Source: Pokkaliibacter sp046614695
GTDB taxonomy: Bacteria > Pseudomonadota > Gammaproteobacteria > Pseudomonadales > Balneatricaceae
Reading direction: 5' to 3'
NCBI RefSeq assembly: GCF_046614695.1
Contig: NZ_JBKKHQ010000013.1
Location: 1 to 64,000 of the forward strand
Length of the DNA stretch: 64,000 nucleotides
Shown: piece after piece, positions 9,081-17,603 of the stretch
Layout: each line of letters opens with the position of its first letter
Position numbering within the stretch: position 1 is the stretch's first letter
Notes under the pieces: generated by a model
Database searches by the model: none
Told to the model about the DNA's origin: nothing
Seen by the model: only the letters and a program-made list of their open reading frames with translations
Translations under genes and position numbers: made by a program

Positions 9081-10940
9081 TCAGAATTCATCAACACGAT
9101 GACCAGCCAGCGCATCATGAATGCTTCTGTCCATACGTCGCGTCGCAAAATAATCACTTTCCTGGCTCAGCTTTTCGATCGCGGCTGAAAGCACACTATG
9201 ATCCGTCACGCTATCACGAAGCTGACGAACGGCCTCCATACCAACTTCAAGCTGCAGCAACTCTTCTTCTGACAGCAGATGCTTATCCGCAATCAAGGCG
9301 CTACGCAGCGCTTCGAGCAGACGATCCGCCTCGACTTGCTGCTCAGCCAATGCTCGCGCAGCCATATCTTCAGCTGCGAAGTTCTGGGATGCGCTCAGCA
9401 TGGTAGAAATTTCTTCCTCGGAAAGTCCGTAGGAAGGCTTCACCACTACACTACTCTTCACCCCGGAGGTTGTTTCCTCAGCGCTCACAGAGAGCAGGCC
9501 GTCAGCATCCACCTGAAAGGCCACACGGATACGAGCAGCACCAGCGGCCAGAGGTGGAATACCATGCAGCTCAAAACGCGCCAAAGACCGGCAATCAGAT
9601 ACCAGCTCACGCTCGCCTTGAACCACATGAATCATCATCGCCGTTTGACCATCCTTGAAGGTCGTAAACTCTTGGGCACGGGCAACAGGAATAACGGTAT
9701 TACGATCAATAACCCGCTCTGCTAGCCCTCCCATGGTTTCCAGACCCAAAGAGAGGGGGATCACATCCAGCAGCAACATGTCGGCATCGCGCTTGTTGCC
9801 GATAAGAACATCAGCCTGCGCCGCAGCGCCCAGCGCTACAACTTTATCCGGATCGATAGAGGTTAGCGGCTCACAGCCAAAGAATTCGGCCACCTGACCA
9901 CGCACGCTAAGCGTACGGGTGGAGCCGCCGACCATCACCACTTCGGCAATTTCATCGGCCGCGATTTGCGCATCACGCAGTGCTTTACGGCAGGCACGAA
10001 GCGTCTTTTGCACCAATGGAGCCAATAAGGCATCCATTTGCACACGGGTCAGCATGGCTTGACGCAGCTGATCCTGAATTTCCACTTTAATATCGACCTG
10101 ATCATCAGAAGCCAGCTGCTCTTTAGCCTTTTTAGAGGCTTCCTGCAGGTGTCGCCAGGCACGACCATCCAGATCAGAGGCGTTTAATCCCCATTGCTCA
10201 ACACACCAGCGAGCAATAGCCAGGTCGAAATCATCACCGCCCAGGGCACTATCACCGCCGGTCGACAAGACTTCAAAGACGCCGCGTTTGAGCCGCAGAA
10301 TAGAAATATCAAAGGTACCGCCACCAAGGTCATAAACCGCGATAACGCCTTCTGCCTTTTCATCAAGACCGTAAGCAACTGCCGCAGCCGTCGGCTCATT
10401 CAGCAGGCGCATCACATTCATGCCAGCTAGACGAGCAGCATCTTTGGTCGCCTGGCGCTGGGCATCATCGAAGTAGGCCGGCACGGTAATAACAACACCA
10501 TCCAGCGGGCCACCAAGAGCCTCCCGAGCACGCGCGGACAGTGCACGCAAAATTTCTGCGGATACCTGAACTGGGGTGACTTCACCACGACGCGTGGTAA
10601 TGAAAGGCGTACCGTTCTCTCCTTCGCGAACCCGATAAGGCAGGAGAGAAACATCCACATCATTGACGCTTCTGCCCATCAGACGCTTAACCGACATCAG
10701 CGTATTTTCTGCATCTTCAAGCAGCGAGGCTTTGGCTTCGACGCCCACCTCAACACCCTCATCGGTATAGCGCACAATGGAGGGAAGAATGTCGCGACCA
10801 TCCTCATCCGTCAGCGTCACACGCTCACTACTGCGGACAGTAGCAACCAGAGAGTTGGTGGTTCCGAGGTCAATACCTGCGGCACGCTTAAGCTGATGAG
10901 GGCGTGGACTTAAGCCCGGTTCAGAAATCTGCAGTAACAC
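9081..10940 (-). CDS. hscA: Fe-S assembly chaperone HscA (Hsp70)
   Basis: HscA is the specialised Hsp70 that releases the cluster from IscU by binding its LPPVK motif. The 619-residue protein has the actin-type ATPase domain (GIDLGTTNS near residue 23, DLGGGTFD, VGGSTR) and a C-terminal substrate domain. The N-terminus MLLQISEPGLS is characteristic of HscA rather than DnaK. It follows hscB by 20 bp. Confidence 0.97.
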   Translation of the reverse strand: MLLQISEPGLSPRPHQLKRAAGIDLGTTNSLVATVRSSERVTLTDEDGRDILPSIVRYTDEGVEVGVEAKASLLEDAENTLMSVKRLMGRSVNDVDVSLLPYRVREGENGTPFITTRRGEVTPVQVSAEILRALSARAREALGGPLDGVVITVPAYFDDAQRQATKDAARLAGMNVMRLLNEPTAAAVAYGLDEKAEGVIAVYDLGGGTFDISILRLKRGVFEVLSTGGDSALGGDDFDLAIARWCVEQWGLNASDLDGRAWRHLQEASKKAKEQLASDDQVDIKVEIQDQLRQAMLTRVQMDALLAPLVQKTLRACRKALRDAQIAADEIAEVVMVGGSTRTLSVRGQVAEFFGCEPLTSIDPDKVVALGAAAQADVLIGNKRDADMLLLDVIPLSLGLETMGGLAERVIDRNTVIPVARAQEFTTFKDGQTAMMIHVVQGERELVSDCRSLARFELHGIPPLAAGAARIRVAFQVDADGLLSVSAEETTSGVKSSVVVKPSYGLSEEEISTMLSASQNFAAEDMAARALAEQQVEADRLLEALRSALIADKHLLSEEELLQLEVGMEAVRQLRDSVTDHSVLSAAIEKLSQESDYFATRRMDRSIHDALAGHRVDEF

Positions 10941-10960
10941 CGCAATACCTTCGTGTAGAG

Positions 10961-11497
10961 TTAGTCGTCGAGGCGCGCTTCGATAGCATCAATTTCAGCC
11001 AGCAATTTATGCATAAACTGCATCTGGCGCACGTACTCTTTCGCCTGAGAGAGAGCAACTTCGCCACCTTCTTCGTAGGCGGCCACAAAGCGATCCACCA
11101 GCAATTTTTGCGCAGCTTCCACATCATGGCGAACCGCATCCAATGCAGGAAAAGGATCAATGGCGCCTTCAGCGTCAGACAAAGCCTCACGCCATTCCAT
11201 TTGCTGCATCAGAAATCCTGTATCGCGCGTGGTTTCTGATTCGCTGTTAAGCGGCATTCCCGCCAATTCAAGCAAATACATCGCACGCTTCAAAGGAGAC
11301 TTGAGCGTAGCCAGGCCTTCGTTGACGCGAGTGGCATACTGCAGTGCAAGACGCTGTTGCTGAGCACCTGACGCCGCGTGCCGATCAGGATGCAGCGTTT
11401 TCTGCAGTTCCTGATAGCGCAACTGAATTAGTGGCAGGTCAACCGTAAAGCTGACCGGCACTTGGAAAAGCTCGAAGTAATTTTGCCTGAAGTCCAT
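10961..11497 (-). CDS. hscB: Fe-S assembly co-chaperone HscB (J protein)
   Basis: HscB is the J-domain partner that delivers IscU to HscA and stimulates its ATPase. The start at 11497 (MDFRQNYFELF) gives 178 residues, the family length, and leaves 5 bp after iscA. A frame extension to 11533 would overlap iscA without similarity. The HPD motif is at residues 36-38, and the C-terminal half is the helical IscU-binding domain. Confidence 0.95.
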   Translation of the reverse strand: MDFRQNYFELFQVPVSFTVDLPLIQLRYQELQKTLHPDRHAASGAQQQRLALQYATRVNEGLATLKSPLKRAMYLLELAGMPLNSESETTRDTGFLMQQMEWREALSDAEGAIDPFPALDAVRHDVEAAQKLLVDRFVAAYEEGGEVALSQAKEYVRQMQFMHKLLAEIDAIEARLDD

Positions 11498-11502
11498 AGA
11501 GA

Positions 11503-11826
11503 TCAGATGTTGAAGCTTTCCCCACATCCGCACTCATTACGGACGTTGGGATTGTTGAATTTAAAGCCTTCGTTGAGACCTTCCTTGACGAAATCCAGCT
11601 CAGTACCGTCCAGATAGCTCAGGCTTTTTGGATCGATAAAAACTTTCACGCCGAAAGACTCAAACACTTCGTCTGAAGTATCACCTTTATCAACAAACTC
11701 CAGCACATAGGCCAGGCCCGAACAACCGGAAGTTCTCACCCCGAGACGTACGCCTTCACCATGTCCACGGCTCTCGATGTAACGCCCTACGTGGCGAGCT
11801 GCCGCTTCGGTCAAGCTAATGCTCAT
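11503..11826 (-). CDS. iscA: A-type Fe-S carrier IscA
   Basis: IscA is an A-type carrier that accepts and passes on Fe-S clusters or iron. The 107-residue protein keeps the three invariant cysteines, C35 (SGCSG) and C99/C101 (CGCGESF). It lies between iscU (54 bp gap) and hscB. Confidence 0.97.
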   Translation of the reverse strand: MSISLTEAAARHVGRYIESRGHGEGVRLGVRTSGCSGLAYVLEFVDKGDTSDEVFESFGVKVFIDPKSLSYLDGTELDFVKEGLNEGFKFNNPNVRNECGCGESFNI

Positions 11827-11880
11827 GTGCGTCTTACTCCATCATCTGGCGGCGCCCACGCAGGGCGCTCTGACAGGAAA

Positions 11881-12261
11881 TTACTTGGCTTTGCTGCGGT
11901 AATCTTCGATCGCCGCTTTAATGGCATCTTCTGCCAGTACCGAGCAGTGAATTTTCACTGGAGGCAAAGCCAGTTCTTCAGCAATAGCGGTGTTCTTGAT
12001 CTGGGCCGCCTCATCCAGAGTCATGCCTTTCATCCACTCAGTTACCAGAGAGCTGGAGGCAATCGCAGAACCACAACCATAGGTCTTGAACTTGGCATCT
12101 TCGATGACGCCCGTATCACTAACCTTGATCTGCAGGCGCATCACATCACCACAGGCAGGTGCACCCACCATACCGGTACCGATGCTGTTATCAGCGGCAT
12201 CAAATTTACCCACGTTGCGTGGATTCTCGTAATGGTCGATTACTTTTTCGCTGTAAGCCAT
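11881..12261 (-). CDS. iscU: Fe-S scaffold protein IscU
   Basis: IscU is the scaffold on which IscS sulfur and iron are assembled into a cluster. The 126-residue protein has ligand cysteines C37, C63 and C106, and the HscA-recognition motif LPPVK at 99-103. It follows iscS by 43 bp. Confidence 0.98.
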   Translation of the reverse strand: MAYSEKVIDHYENPRNVGKFDAADNSIGTGMVGAPACGDVMRLQIKVSDTGVIEDAKFKTYGCGSAIASSSLVTEWMKGMTLDEAAQIKNTAIAEELALPPVKIHCSVLAEDAIKAAIEDYRSKAK

Positions 12262-12304
12262 CGTTTTCTCCTCAAAGGGTTAGGGTCATCGCCGCACGGT
12301 CGGC

Positions 12305-13519
12305 TTAGTGATGCGCCCATTCAACGGTATTCAAGTCCACGCCATCTTTATACATATCCCACAGAGGCGACAATTCACGCAGTTTGTCGACAGCTTTGCG
12401 GATAAGACCAACAGCATGATCAATTTCTTCTTCAGTGGTGAAACGGCCAATACCAAAACGAATAGAGCTGTGGGCCATTTCATCATTCAATCCAAGCGCA
12501 CGCAGCACATAGGAAGGCTCAAGGCTGGCAGAAGTGCAGGCAGAACCAGAAGATACTGCCAGGTCTTTAAGACTCATCAGCAAAGACTCACCCTCAACGA
12601 AAGCGAAGCTGATGTTCAGGTTACCGTGAACGCGCTTGACCTCATCACCATTGATGTACACCGCCTCCATATCCTTCACGCCATCCCACAGACGCTGACG
12701 CAACTTGGCAACGCGCTCGTTATCCGCATCCATTTCTTCGCCAGCAATGCGATAGGCCTCGCCCATGCCAACGATCTGGTGAGTAGGCAATGTACCGGAA
12801 CGCATGCCGCGCTCATGACCACCACCATGCATCTGCGCTTCGATACGAACACGCGGCTTACGACGCACATAAAGCGCACCAACACCTTTGGGTCCGTAAA
12901 TTTTGTGTGCAGTCAGGGACATCAAATCCACATTCATGGCTTCAACATCAACAGGAATCTTGCCGACGCTTTGAGCAGCATCGACATGGAGCAGAACACC
13001 ACGCTCACGCGTGATTTTACCGATCGCGGCGATATCAGTGATGGTGCCAATCTCGTTATTCACATGCATTAGGGACACAAGAACAGTGTCATCGCGCAGC
13101 GCTTCCGCCAGCGCCTCAGGCTCAATCAGACCTTTATCGTTAGGCGTCAGATAAGTAATTTCGAAACCTTCACGCTCCAGCTGACGGCAGGAATCCAGCG
13201 TCGCTTTGTGCTCAATACGGGAAGTGATGATGTGCTTGCCTTTTTTCTGATAAAAATGCGCAGCACCTTTGATCGCCAGATTGCTGGCCTCCGTGGCACC
13301 GGAAGTCCATACAATCTCACGGGGGTCAGCACCAATAAGACCGGCCACCTGCTCGCGAGCCTGCTCAACCAACTCTTCTGCTTTCCAGCCAAACATGTGG
13401 GAGCGAGATGCAGGGTTACCAAACACGCCATCCATCGTCAGGCACTGCATCATCTTCTCCGCCACACGAGGATCAACCGGCGTAGTGGACTGGTAGTCAA
13501 GGAATACAGGCATCTTCAT
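12305..13519 (-). CDS. iscS: Cysteine desulfurase IscS
   Basis: IscS is the PLP enzyme that mobilises cysteine sulfur for Fe-S clusters and tRNA thiolation. The start at 13519 (MKMPVFLDYQ) gives 404 residues, the same as E. coli IscS. It places the PLP lysine at K206 (AHKIYGP) and the persulfide cysteine at C328 (SSGSACTS). A GGAG ribosome site lies just upstream. An upstream extension to 13552 has no family similarity. Confidence 0.97.
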   Translation of the reverse strand: MKMPVFLDYQSTTPVDPRVAEKMMQCLTMDGVFGNPASRSHMFGWKAEELVEQAREQVAGLIGADPREIVWTSGATEASNLAIKGAAHFYQKKGKHIITSRIEHKATLDSCRQLEREGFEITYLTPNDKGLIEPEALAEALRDDTVLVSLMHVNNEIGTITDIAAIGKITRERGVLLHVDAAQSVGKIPVDVEAMNVDLMSLTAHKIYGPKGVGALYVRRKPRVRIEAQMHGGGHERGMRSGTLPTHQIVGMGEAYRIAGEEMDADNERVAKLRQRLWDGVKDMEAVYINGDEVKRVHGNLNISFAFVEGESLLMSLKDLAVSSGSACTSASLEPSYVLRALGLNDEMAHSSIRFGIGRFTTEEEIDHAVGLIRKAVDKLRELSPLWDMYKDGVDLNTVEWAHH

Positions 13520-13570
13520 CGTAAACTCTCCAGGGCCTAACCCTTCTTTCACTAATTCACAGTGAGCAGA

Positions 13571-14050
13571 TCAGCCAATCGCGATGCGATCTGCACTCAA
13601 GGCTCCGTTAATACGACGTTCCTGTCGCTCTGCGGCGGCTTGCACGTCACGACGAGCGACAAGATCAGCCAGGCTGATGCCGCTAAGAAAATGGTGGATT
13701 TGATCACTCAGATCACTCCACAAGTGGTGAGTCAGACAGGTTTCACCCATTTGCTGGCATCCGCCCTGACCTTTACACCCGGTAGCGTCGACAGTTTCAT
13801 TGACCGCATCAACAACCTGCGCGACATAAATTTGACCGATATCACGGCTTAATTGGTAACCGCCACCTGGACCGCGAACACTGCGCACCAAATCATGGCG
13901 GCGCAACTTGGCAAAGAGCTGCTCAAGATATGACAGGGAAATCCCCTGACGTTCGGAGATGTCCGCCAGACATGTCGGACCTTTGCCACGGTGCAATGCA
14001 AGATCCAGCATGGCTGTCACAGCGTATCGCCCTTTGGTTGTCAGTCGCAT
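13571..14050 (-). CDS. iscR: Fe-S cluster regulator IscR
   Basis: IscR is an Rrf2-family regulator that represses its own operon when it carries a [2Fe-2S] cluster. The 159-residue protein has an N-terminal winged helix (about 1-75) and cluster ligands C92, C98 and C105 with His108. There is a one-residue insertion between the second and third cysteines relative to E. coli. It leads the isc operon, and a type-1 IscR site overlaps its -35 element. Confidence 0.96.
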   Translation of the reverse strand: MRLTTKGRYAVTAMLDLALHRGKGPTCLADISERQGISLSYLEQLFAKLRRHDLVRSVRGPGGGYQLSRDIGQIYVAQVVDAVNETVDATGCKGQGGCQQMGETCLTHHLWSDLSDQIHHFLSGISLADLVARRDVQAAAERQERRINGALSADRIAIG

Positions 14051-14149
14051 GGTGCAGACTCCCTCGCGCGCTCCTTAGGTGCGGCTTGATGTGTAAATTC
14101 CCAAGGCGACACTATCAAAAACATCGTCATCGCCTTTTACGTGCGGGAT

Positions 14150-14178
14150 ATTATGCAATTCCCGAGTAATTTGATCAA
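14150..14178 (-). promoter_or_regulatory. isc operon promoter
   Basis: On the minus strand TTGATC (14173-14178) and CATAAT (14150-14155) are spaced by 17 bp, about 100 bp before iscR. The -35 and spacer lie inside the IscR site, so bound holo-IscR would block RNA polymerase. Confidence 0.75.
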
Positions 14179-14182
14179 GTAT
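14158..14182 (-). promoter_or_regulatory. Type-1 IscR binding site
   Basis: The 25-bp element matches the E. coli type-1 IscR consensus (ATASYYGACTRWWWYAGTCRRSTAT, which I recalled rather than looked up) at about 21 positions. It begins ATACTTGA and ends CTCGGGAAT. It covers the -35 element, as expected for autorepression. Confidence 0.75.
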
Positions 14183-14205
14183 TCACCCTAGTGAAACACT
14201 TGGGT

Positions 14206-14955
14206 TTAGCGCACCGACTTTTCAATAGCGGAGAGAAAACCACGCAGCACATTCACTTCGATATCATCGGGACGCGCCCGCAGGATCAAACGACGAAGCC
14301 GCGACATCAAATGGCGTGGTTTTTCAGGATCCAGAAACTCGACATCGATTAACACTTTCTCCAGATGCTCAAAGAGTCGTTCTGTGTCATCAGCAGTAGC
14401 ACCCTTCACATCCCAGCAGACACCCCAGTGCGGCGCTTCTTCGTCAACCGTTTCTCGGGATGACAGTGAGGCAAAACGCATTTCATACGCCAGCACCTGA
14501 ACCGCAGCAGCCAGGTTCAGAGAACTAAAATCAGGATTGGTGGGAATGTGCACGTGATAATGACATTTGTGCAGCTCGTCATTCGTCAGGCCGCGATCTT
14601 CACGCCCAAACACCAGCGCCACTTCATCCTGCCCTTCCCCGCTCAGTTCTTTAACAGCTTGAGCAGCTGCTTCGCGAGGGTTAAGCAAAGGCCAGGGCAA
14701 GTGACGCTGACGGGCACTGGTCCCTACTACGAGACGACATCCTGCAATCGCCTCGTCCAGCGTAGAAACCACTTCGGCATTATCGAGAACATCTGTCGCC
14801 CCGGAGCTCAGCACCACTGCATCCTCGCTGGGAAACTCTTTTGGCGCGACCAGCACCAGCCGTGACAACCCCATGGTCTTCATCGCACGCGCCGCCGAGC
14901 CGATATTGGCTGACAGGGTGGTGTGCACCAGAACAATCCGCACTCGATCAAGCAT
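14206..14955 (-). CDS. trmJ: tRNA (cytidine/uridine-32-2'-O)-methyltransferase TrmJ
   Basis: TrmJ methylates the ribose of nucleotide 32 in tRNA anticodon loops. The 249-residue SpoU-family protein shows the SAM-knot motifs (LVFGREDRGLTN and a later NPDFSSLNLAAAVQVLAYE segment) and a C-terminal dimerisation extension. The gene sits upstream of iscR in the same direction and divergent from suhB, as in E. coli. Confidence 0.94.
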   Translation of the reverse strand: MLDRVRIVLVHTTLSANIGSAARAMKTMGLSRLVLVAPKEFPSEDAVVLSSGATDVLDNAEVVSTLDEAIAGCRLVVGTSARQRHLPWPLLNPREAAAQAVKELSGEGQDEVALVFGREDRGLTNDELHKCHYHVHIPTNPDFSSLNLAAAVQVLAYEMRFASLSSRETVDEEAPHWGVCWDVKGATADDTERLFEHLEKVLIDVEFLDPEKPRHLMSRLRRLILRARPDDIEVNVLRGFLSAIEKSVR

Positions 14956-14985
14956 GAGAGAATACTCACAATAAAATGGCGCGCC

Positions 14986-14994
14986 ATATTAGCA
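14986..14994 (-). promoter_or_regulatory. Candidate extended -10 promoter of trmJ
   Basis: On the minus strand an extended -10, TGC followed by TAATAT, lies 31-39 bp before the trmJ start. No clear -35 is seen, which is tolerated by extended -10 promoters. The element overlaps a 12-bp palindrome ATGGCGCGCCAT (14976-14987). Confidence 0.4.
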
Positions 14995-15099
14995 GAAAAG
15001 GAATATCAAATCTCGACCAAATCCCTGCACTTAAGCCTCAACTGGCGCGAAACAGTGTCGCAAAGCGATAACATTAGGGGATACGCGGGGAGAGTTTTC

Positions 15100-15108
15100 T
15101 GCTATGAT
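15100..15108 (+). promoter_or_regulatory. Candidate extended -10 promoter of suhB
   Basis: TGC followed by TATGAT forms an extended -10 about 46 bp before the suhB start. There is no good -35. Confidence 0.45.
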
Positions 15109-15153
15109 TCCCGTCCTTTTGTCCTGACACTCTAGAATTGGTAAATAGTTACC

Positions 15154-15963
15154 ATGCAGCCAATGCTGAATATTGCGATTCGCGCTGCTCGAATCGCCTC
15201 CGAAAATCTCGTGCGCGCCATTGAGCGCCTAGACGTCATCCGCGCCGAAGGCCAGGACGTCAATAAATTCATCCGCGAAACCTGCCAGCGCGCAGAGCAA
15301 AGTATTGCTCGCAGCCTGCAGAAAGCCTATCCCAACCACAGCGTCACAGGCTCTGTTGGTGGTCAGGCAGGTGAAGCTGTTGCTGAGCCCGAAGCCAGCT
15401 GGACGGTCAACGCCCTGAATGGCGAGCTCAACTACAGCCGCGGCCTGCCTTCATTTACCCTGTCCATGGTGGCTCATATTCGCGGCAAGGCTGAGCACAT
15501 GCTGATCATCCACCCGATGTCGAGTGATGAGTACACAGCCAGCCGTGGCCGTGGTGCTCAACTGAATGGACGTCGCATTCGCCTTAGCAACAAGGCGCAG
15601 CTGGATGGCGCAATGGTTTCTCTGTCCTTTGACAACACCATCAGCAACCGTCATCTGTTAAGCACCTATATGAATGCTCAGCGCCAACTGATGATGTGCA
15701 ACACTCATCTACACCAGACCGGTAGCGCCCTGCTGGACATGGCTAGCGTTGCGGCAGGTCAGGTCGATGCGGGAATCTTCTTCGCCCAGACAGATCTTGA
15801 GCTTGATGCAGGCACTCTGTTGCTCCAGGAAGCAGGCGCACTGCTTGGTGATATCAGCGGCAACCCCAGCTATCGCCAAAACGGCCATGTGCTGGCTGGC
15901 AATGCCAAGCTCTTCAAAGCACTGATACAGCAACTGCAATCTGTGAGCGGCGATCTGAGCTAA
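15154..15963 (+). CDS. suhB: SuhB-family protein with a degenerate inositol monophosphatase site
   Basis: SuhB is an inositol-1-monophosphatase fold protein. In E. coli it also joins the rRNA antitermination complex independently of catalysis. The 269-residue length, the start MQPMLNIAIRAAR, the fold motifs SRGRGAQLNGRR and VAAGQVD, and the trmJ/secB neighbourhood identify it. The catalytic residues are replaced. The family EE pair is S67/V68, the metal motif DPLDGT reads NALNGE (86-91), the third metal Asp is E216, and the Asp of the TxVD motif is C44. The frame is intact, so this looks like a retained pseudoenzyme, presumably kept for its transcription role. The identity is secure; loss of phosphatase activity is a strong inference. 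Confidence 0.88.
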   Translation: MQPMLNIAIRAARIASENLVRAIERLDVIRAEGQDVNKFIRETCQRAEQSIARSLQKAYPNHSVTGSVGGQAGEAVAEPEASWTVNALNGELNYSRGLPSFTLSMVAHIRGKAEHMLIIHPMSSDEYTASRGRGAQLNGRRIRLSNKAQLDGAMVSLSFDNTISNRHLLSTYMNAQRQLMMCNTHLHQTGSALLDMASVAAGQVDAGIFFAQTDLELDAGTLLLQEAGALLGDISGNPSYRQNGHVLAGNAKLFKALIQQLQSVSGDLS

Positions 15964-15992
15964 TCACGCAGGACAGCCTGACGACAGGCAAT

Positions 15993-16023
15993 AAAAAACG
16001 GAGCTATATGCTCCGTTTTTTTT
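15993..16023. terminator. Bidirectional terminator between suhB and secB
   Basis: The stem ACGGAG/CTCCGT with a 7-nt loop has A6 before and T9 after it, so it can serve both converging genes. A second hairpin with arms TTTCCTGG and CCAGGAAA follows at 16021-16042. Confidence 0.88.
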
Positions 16024-16085
16024 CCTGGCACAGCCCAGGAAAGGATGCTTAAGCATCAACCTTGGTCAGGTTAGCCAACATCCTC

Positions 16086-16547
16086 TTAGTTGGCAGGTGT
16101 ACCTTCCTGTTGCGCACGTGCTTTTTGCTCAGCATAAAGTGCATCAAAGTTAACGGGCGCAAGCATAAGTGGAGGGAAGCCACCTTTAACCACCAGACTG
16201 TCAACGGCTTCGCGAGCGTAAGGAAACAGGACGTTCGGGCAGAAGGCGTTCAGGGTATGATCCAGAGCATCACCTTCGATACCACGAGCAACGAACAGAC
16301 CTGCCTGCTCGACTTCCACCAGGAAAGCAGTTTCTTCAGCTGTAGTTACGGTGACAGTCACAGAAACCACCACCTCATAAAGACCTTCGGCCAGCAGGTT
16401 TGCACCAGCGTTCAGATCCATTTTCACCTTGGGCTCCCAGTCTTTGGTGAAGATAACCGGGCTGCTTGGCGCTTCAAAAGAAACGTCTTTCAGATACAGG
16501 CGCTGCAGAGCAAACTGAGGTTGTTGGGCTTGTGCTTCGTCAGCCAT
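16086..16547 (-). CDS. secB: Protein-export chaperone SecB
   Basis: SecB is a tetrameric cytoplasmic chaperone that keeps precursors unfolded and hands them to SecA. The 153-residue acidic protein shows the family core (RLYLKDVSFEAPSSP, FPYAREAVDSLV, GGFPPLMLAPVNF). It is the last gene of the leftward yibN-grxC-secB operon, as in E. coli. Confidence 0.97.
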   Translation of the reverse strand: MADEAQAQQPQFALQRLYLKDVSFEAPSSPVIFTKDWEPKVKMDLNAGANLLAEGLYEVVVSVTVTVTTAEETAFLVEVEQAGLFVARGIEGDALDHTLNAFCPNVLFPYAREAVDSLVVKGGFPPLMLAPVNFDALYAEQKARAQQEGTPAN

Positions 16548-16595
16548 GAGCTTTCCTTAAAACGGGTTAGGGACAAATAAAGACGCCCAAGAGTA

Positions 16596-16853
16596 TCAGC
16601 CCGCCAGAAGCGTATCCAGTTTTCCGGCACGCTCCATCGCGAACAGATCATCACAACCTCCCACATGAGTCTCACCCACAAAGATCTGAGGAACAGTACG
16701 ACTCCCGTTGGCACGCTCTGTCATGTGCTGACGCAACTCTGCATTGCCATCCACAGGAATCTCGTTGAACTCGACACCTTTATGCTGCAGCAGCTGCTTG
16801 GCGCGGATGCAGAAAGGGCAAAATTTCGTGGTGTAGATTTCTACTTGGGTCAT
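16596..16853 (-). CDS. grxC: Glutaredoxin 3
   Basis: GrxC is a glutathione-dependent disulfide oxidoreductase. The start at 16853 (MTQVEIYTTKF) gives 85 residues, the family length. The active site CPFC (12-15) differs from the usual CPYC by one aromatic residue. The glutathione-binding TVPQIF segment is present. It lies 48 bp before secB. Confidence 0.93.
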   Translation of the reverse strand: MTQVEIYTTKFCPFCIRAKQLLQHKGVEFNEIPVDGNAELRQHMTERANGSRTVPQIFVGETHVGGCDDLFAMERAGKLDTLLAG

Positions 16854-16885
16854 GATGGATCTCCTGTCTCTTGCTTTCGCCAGAA

Positions 16886-17299
16886 TTAACGAACGACGGG
16901 CAGATTCGACGCCTTCCACTCACTGATACCGCCACCCAGACGCACTACGTTGTTAAAGCCCTGCTCTTTGAGAGTTTTAGCTGCAGCACCTGCCGTCTGA
17001 CCTAAAGCACAGACGACAATTACAGGTTTGTCCTGATGCTTTTTAAGCTCACCAGCACGCTTGGCGATATCCGCCGAAGGGATATTGACACTGTTCACAA
17101 TATGGCCGGTATCGAACTCTTTTCGGGGACGCACATCAACCACTACAGCATCGTCTTTATTGATCAGAGTAGTGGCCTGCTGAGGCGTTACAGAAGCCCC
17201 GCCTTTACGTCGTTCAGTCACAAAAAGGGCAATCAGCACGACAAAAAAAGCCAGCACCCATTCCCAGTTGCGAATTGCGAATTCGATATAACGTTCCAT
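16886..17299 (-). CDS. yibN: Membrane-anchored rhodanese-like protein YibN
   Basis: This is a single rhodanese domain tethered to the inner membrane. From the start at 17299 (MERYIEFAIRNWEW) the 137-residue protein has one membrane segment (about 13-27) and a rhodanese domain (about 37-137). The expected active-site cysteine is C97 in VVCALGQTA. A longer frame from 17356 is possible but would begin only 17 bp downstream of a candidate TATACT -10 (17373-17378). The yibN-grxC-secB order matches E. coli. The substrate is not known. Confidence 0.88.
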   Translation of the reverse strand: MERYIEFAIRNWEWVLAFFVVLIALFVTERRKGGASVTPQQATTLINKDDAVVVDVRPRKEFDTGHIVNSVNIPSADIAKRAGELKKHQDKPVIVVCALGQTAGAAAKTLKEQGFNNVVRLGGGISEWKASNLPVVR

Positions 17300-17603
17300 A
17301 AATTGTTCGTGTTCCGTCGGATCTGCCAACACAGCTTCGCAGATGGGAAGCTGCACTCATCTAGATGGGCGCCAGTATACACTGCCCACACTTTCAGACC
17401 AGCCAAGCACAACTATCACCTTCCAAGAAAACAACTATTGCCACCCTGCTATTGAGCCATATTTGCTGCGCAGAAAGTCGCATAGTGCCTCGGGACTTGC
17501 CGGTATCCCGGATTGCCATTAGAGAGTAGAATGAAACAATCAGACTGACCGGACCCAGCCCGAAAGCCGCGCCGGATGAGACAAGTACAAGGGTGAATTA
17601 CCA
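17300..17603. other. Divergent intergenic region between yibN and gpmI
   Basis: This stretch of 304 bp shows no credible gene. A minus-strand TATACT (17373-17378) is a candidate -10 for yibN-grxC-secB. A plus-strand TAGAAT about 75 bp before gpmI (near 17525-17530) is a weak -10 candidate. Neither has a good -35. I see no operator or RNA structure. Confidence 0.5.

Noticed and set aside
12308..13072. A 254-codon frame opposite iscS
   Set aside because: It overlaps a gene with complete catalytic motifs and shows no domain.
15154..15963. SuhB substitutions as sequencing errors or a pseudogene
   Set aside because: The frame and length are normal, the non-catalytic family motifs are intact, and the changes are clean substitutions concentrated at catalytic residues.
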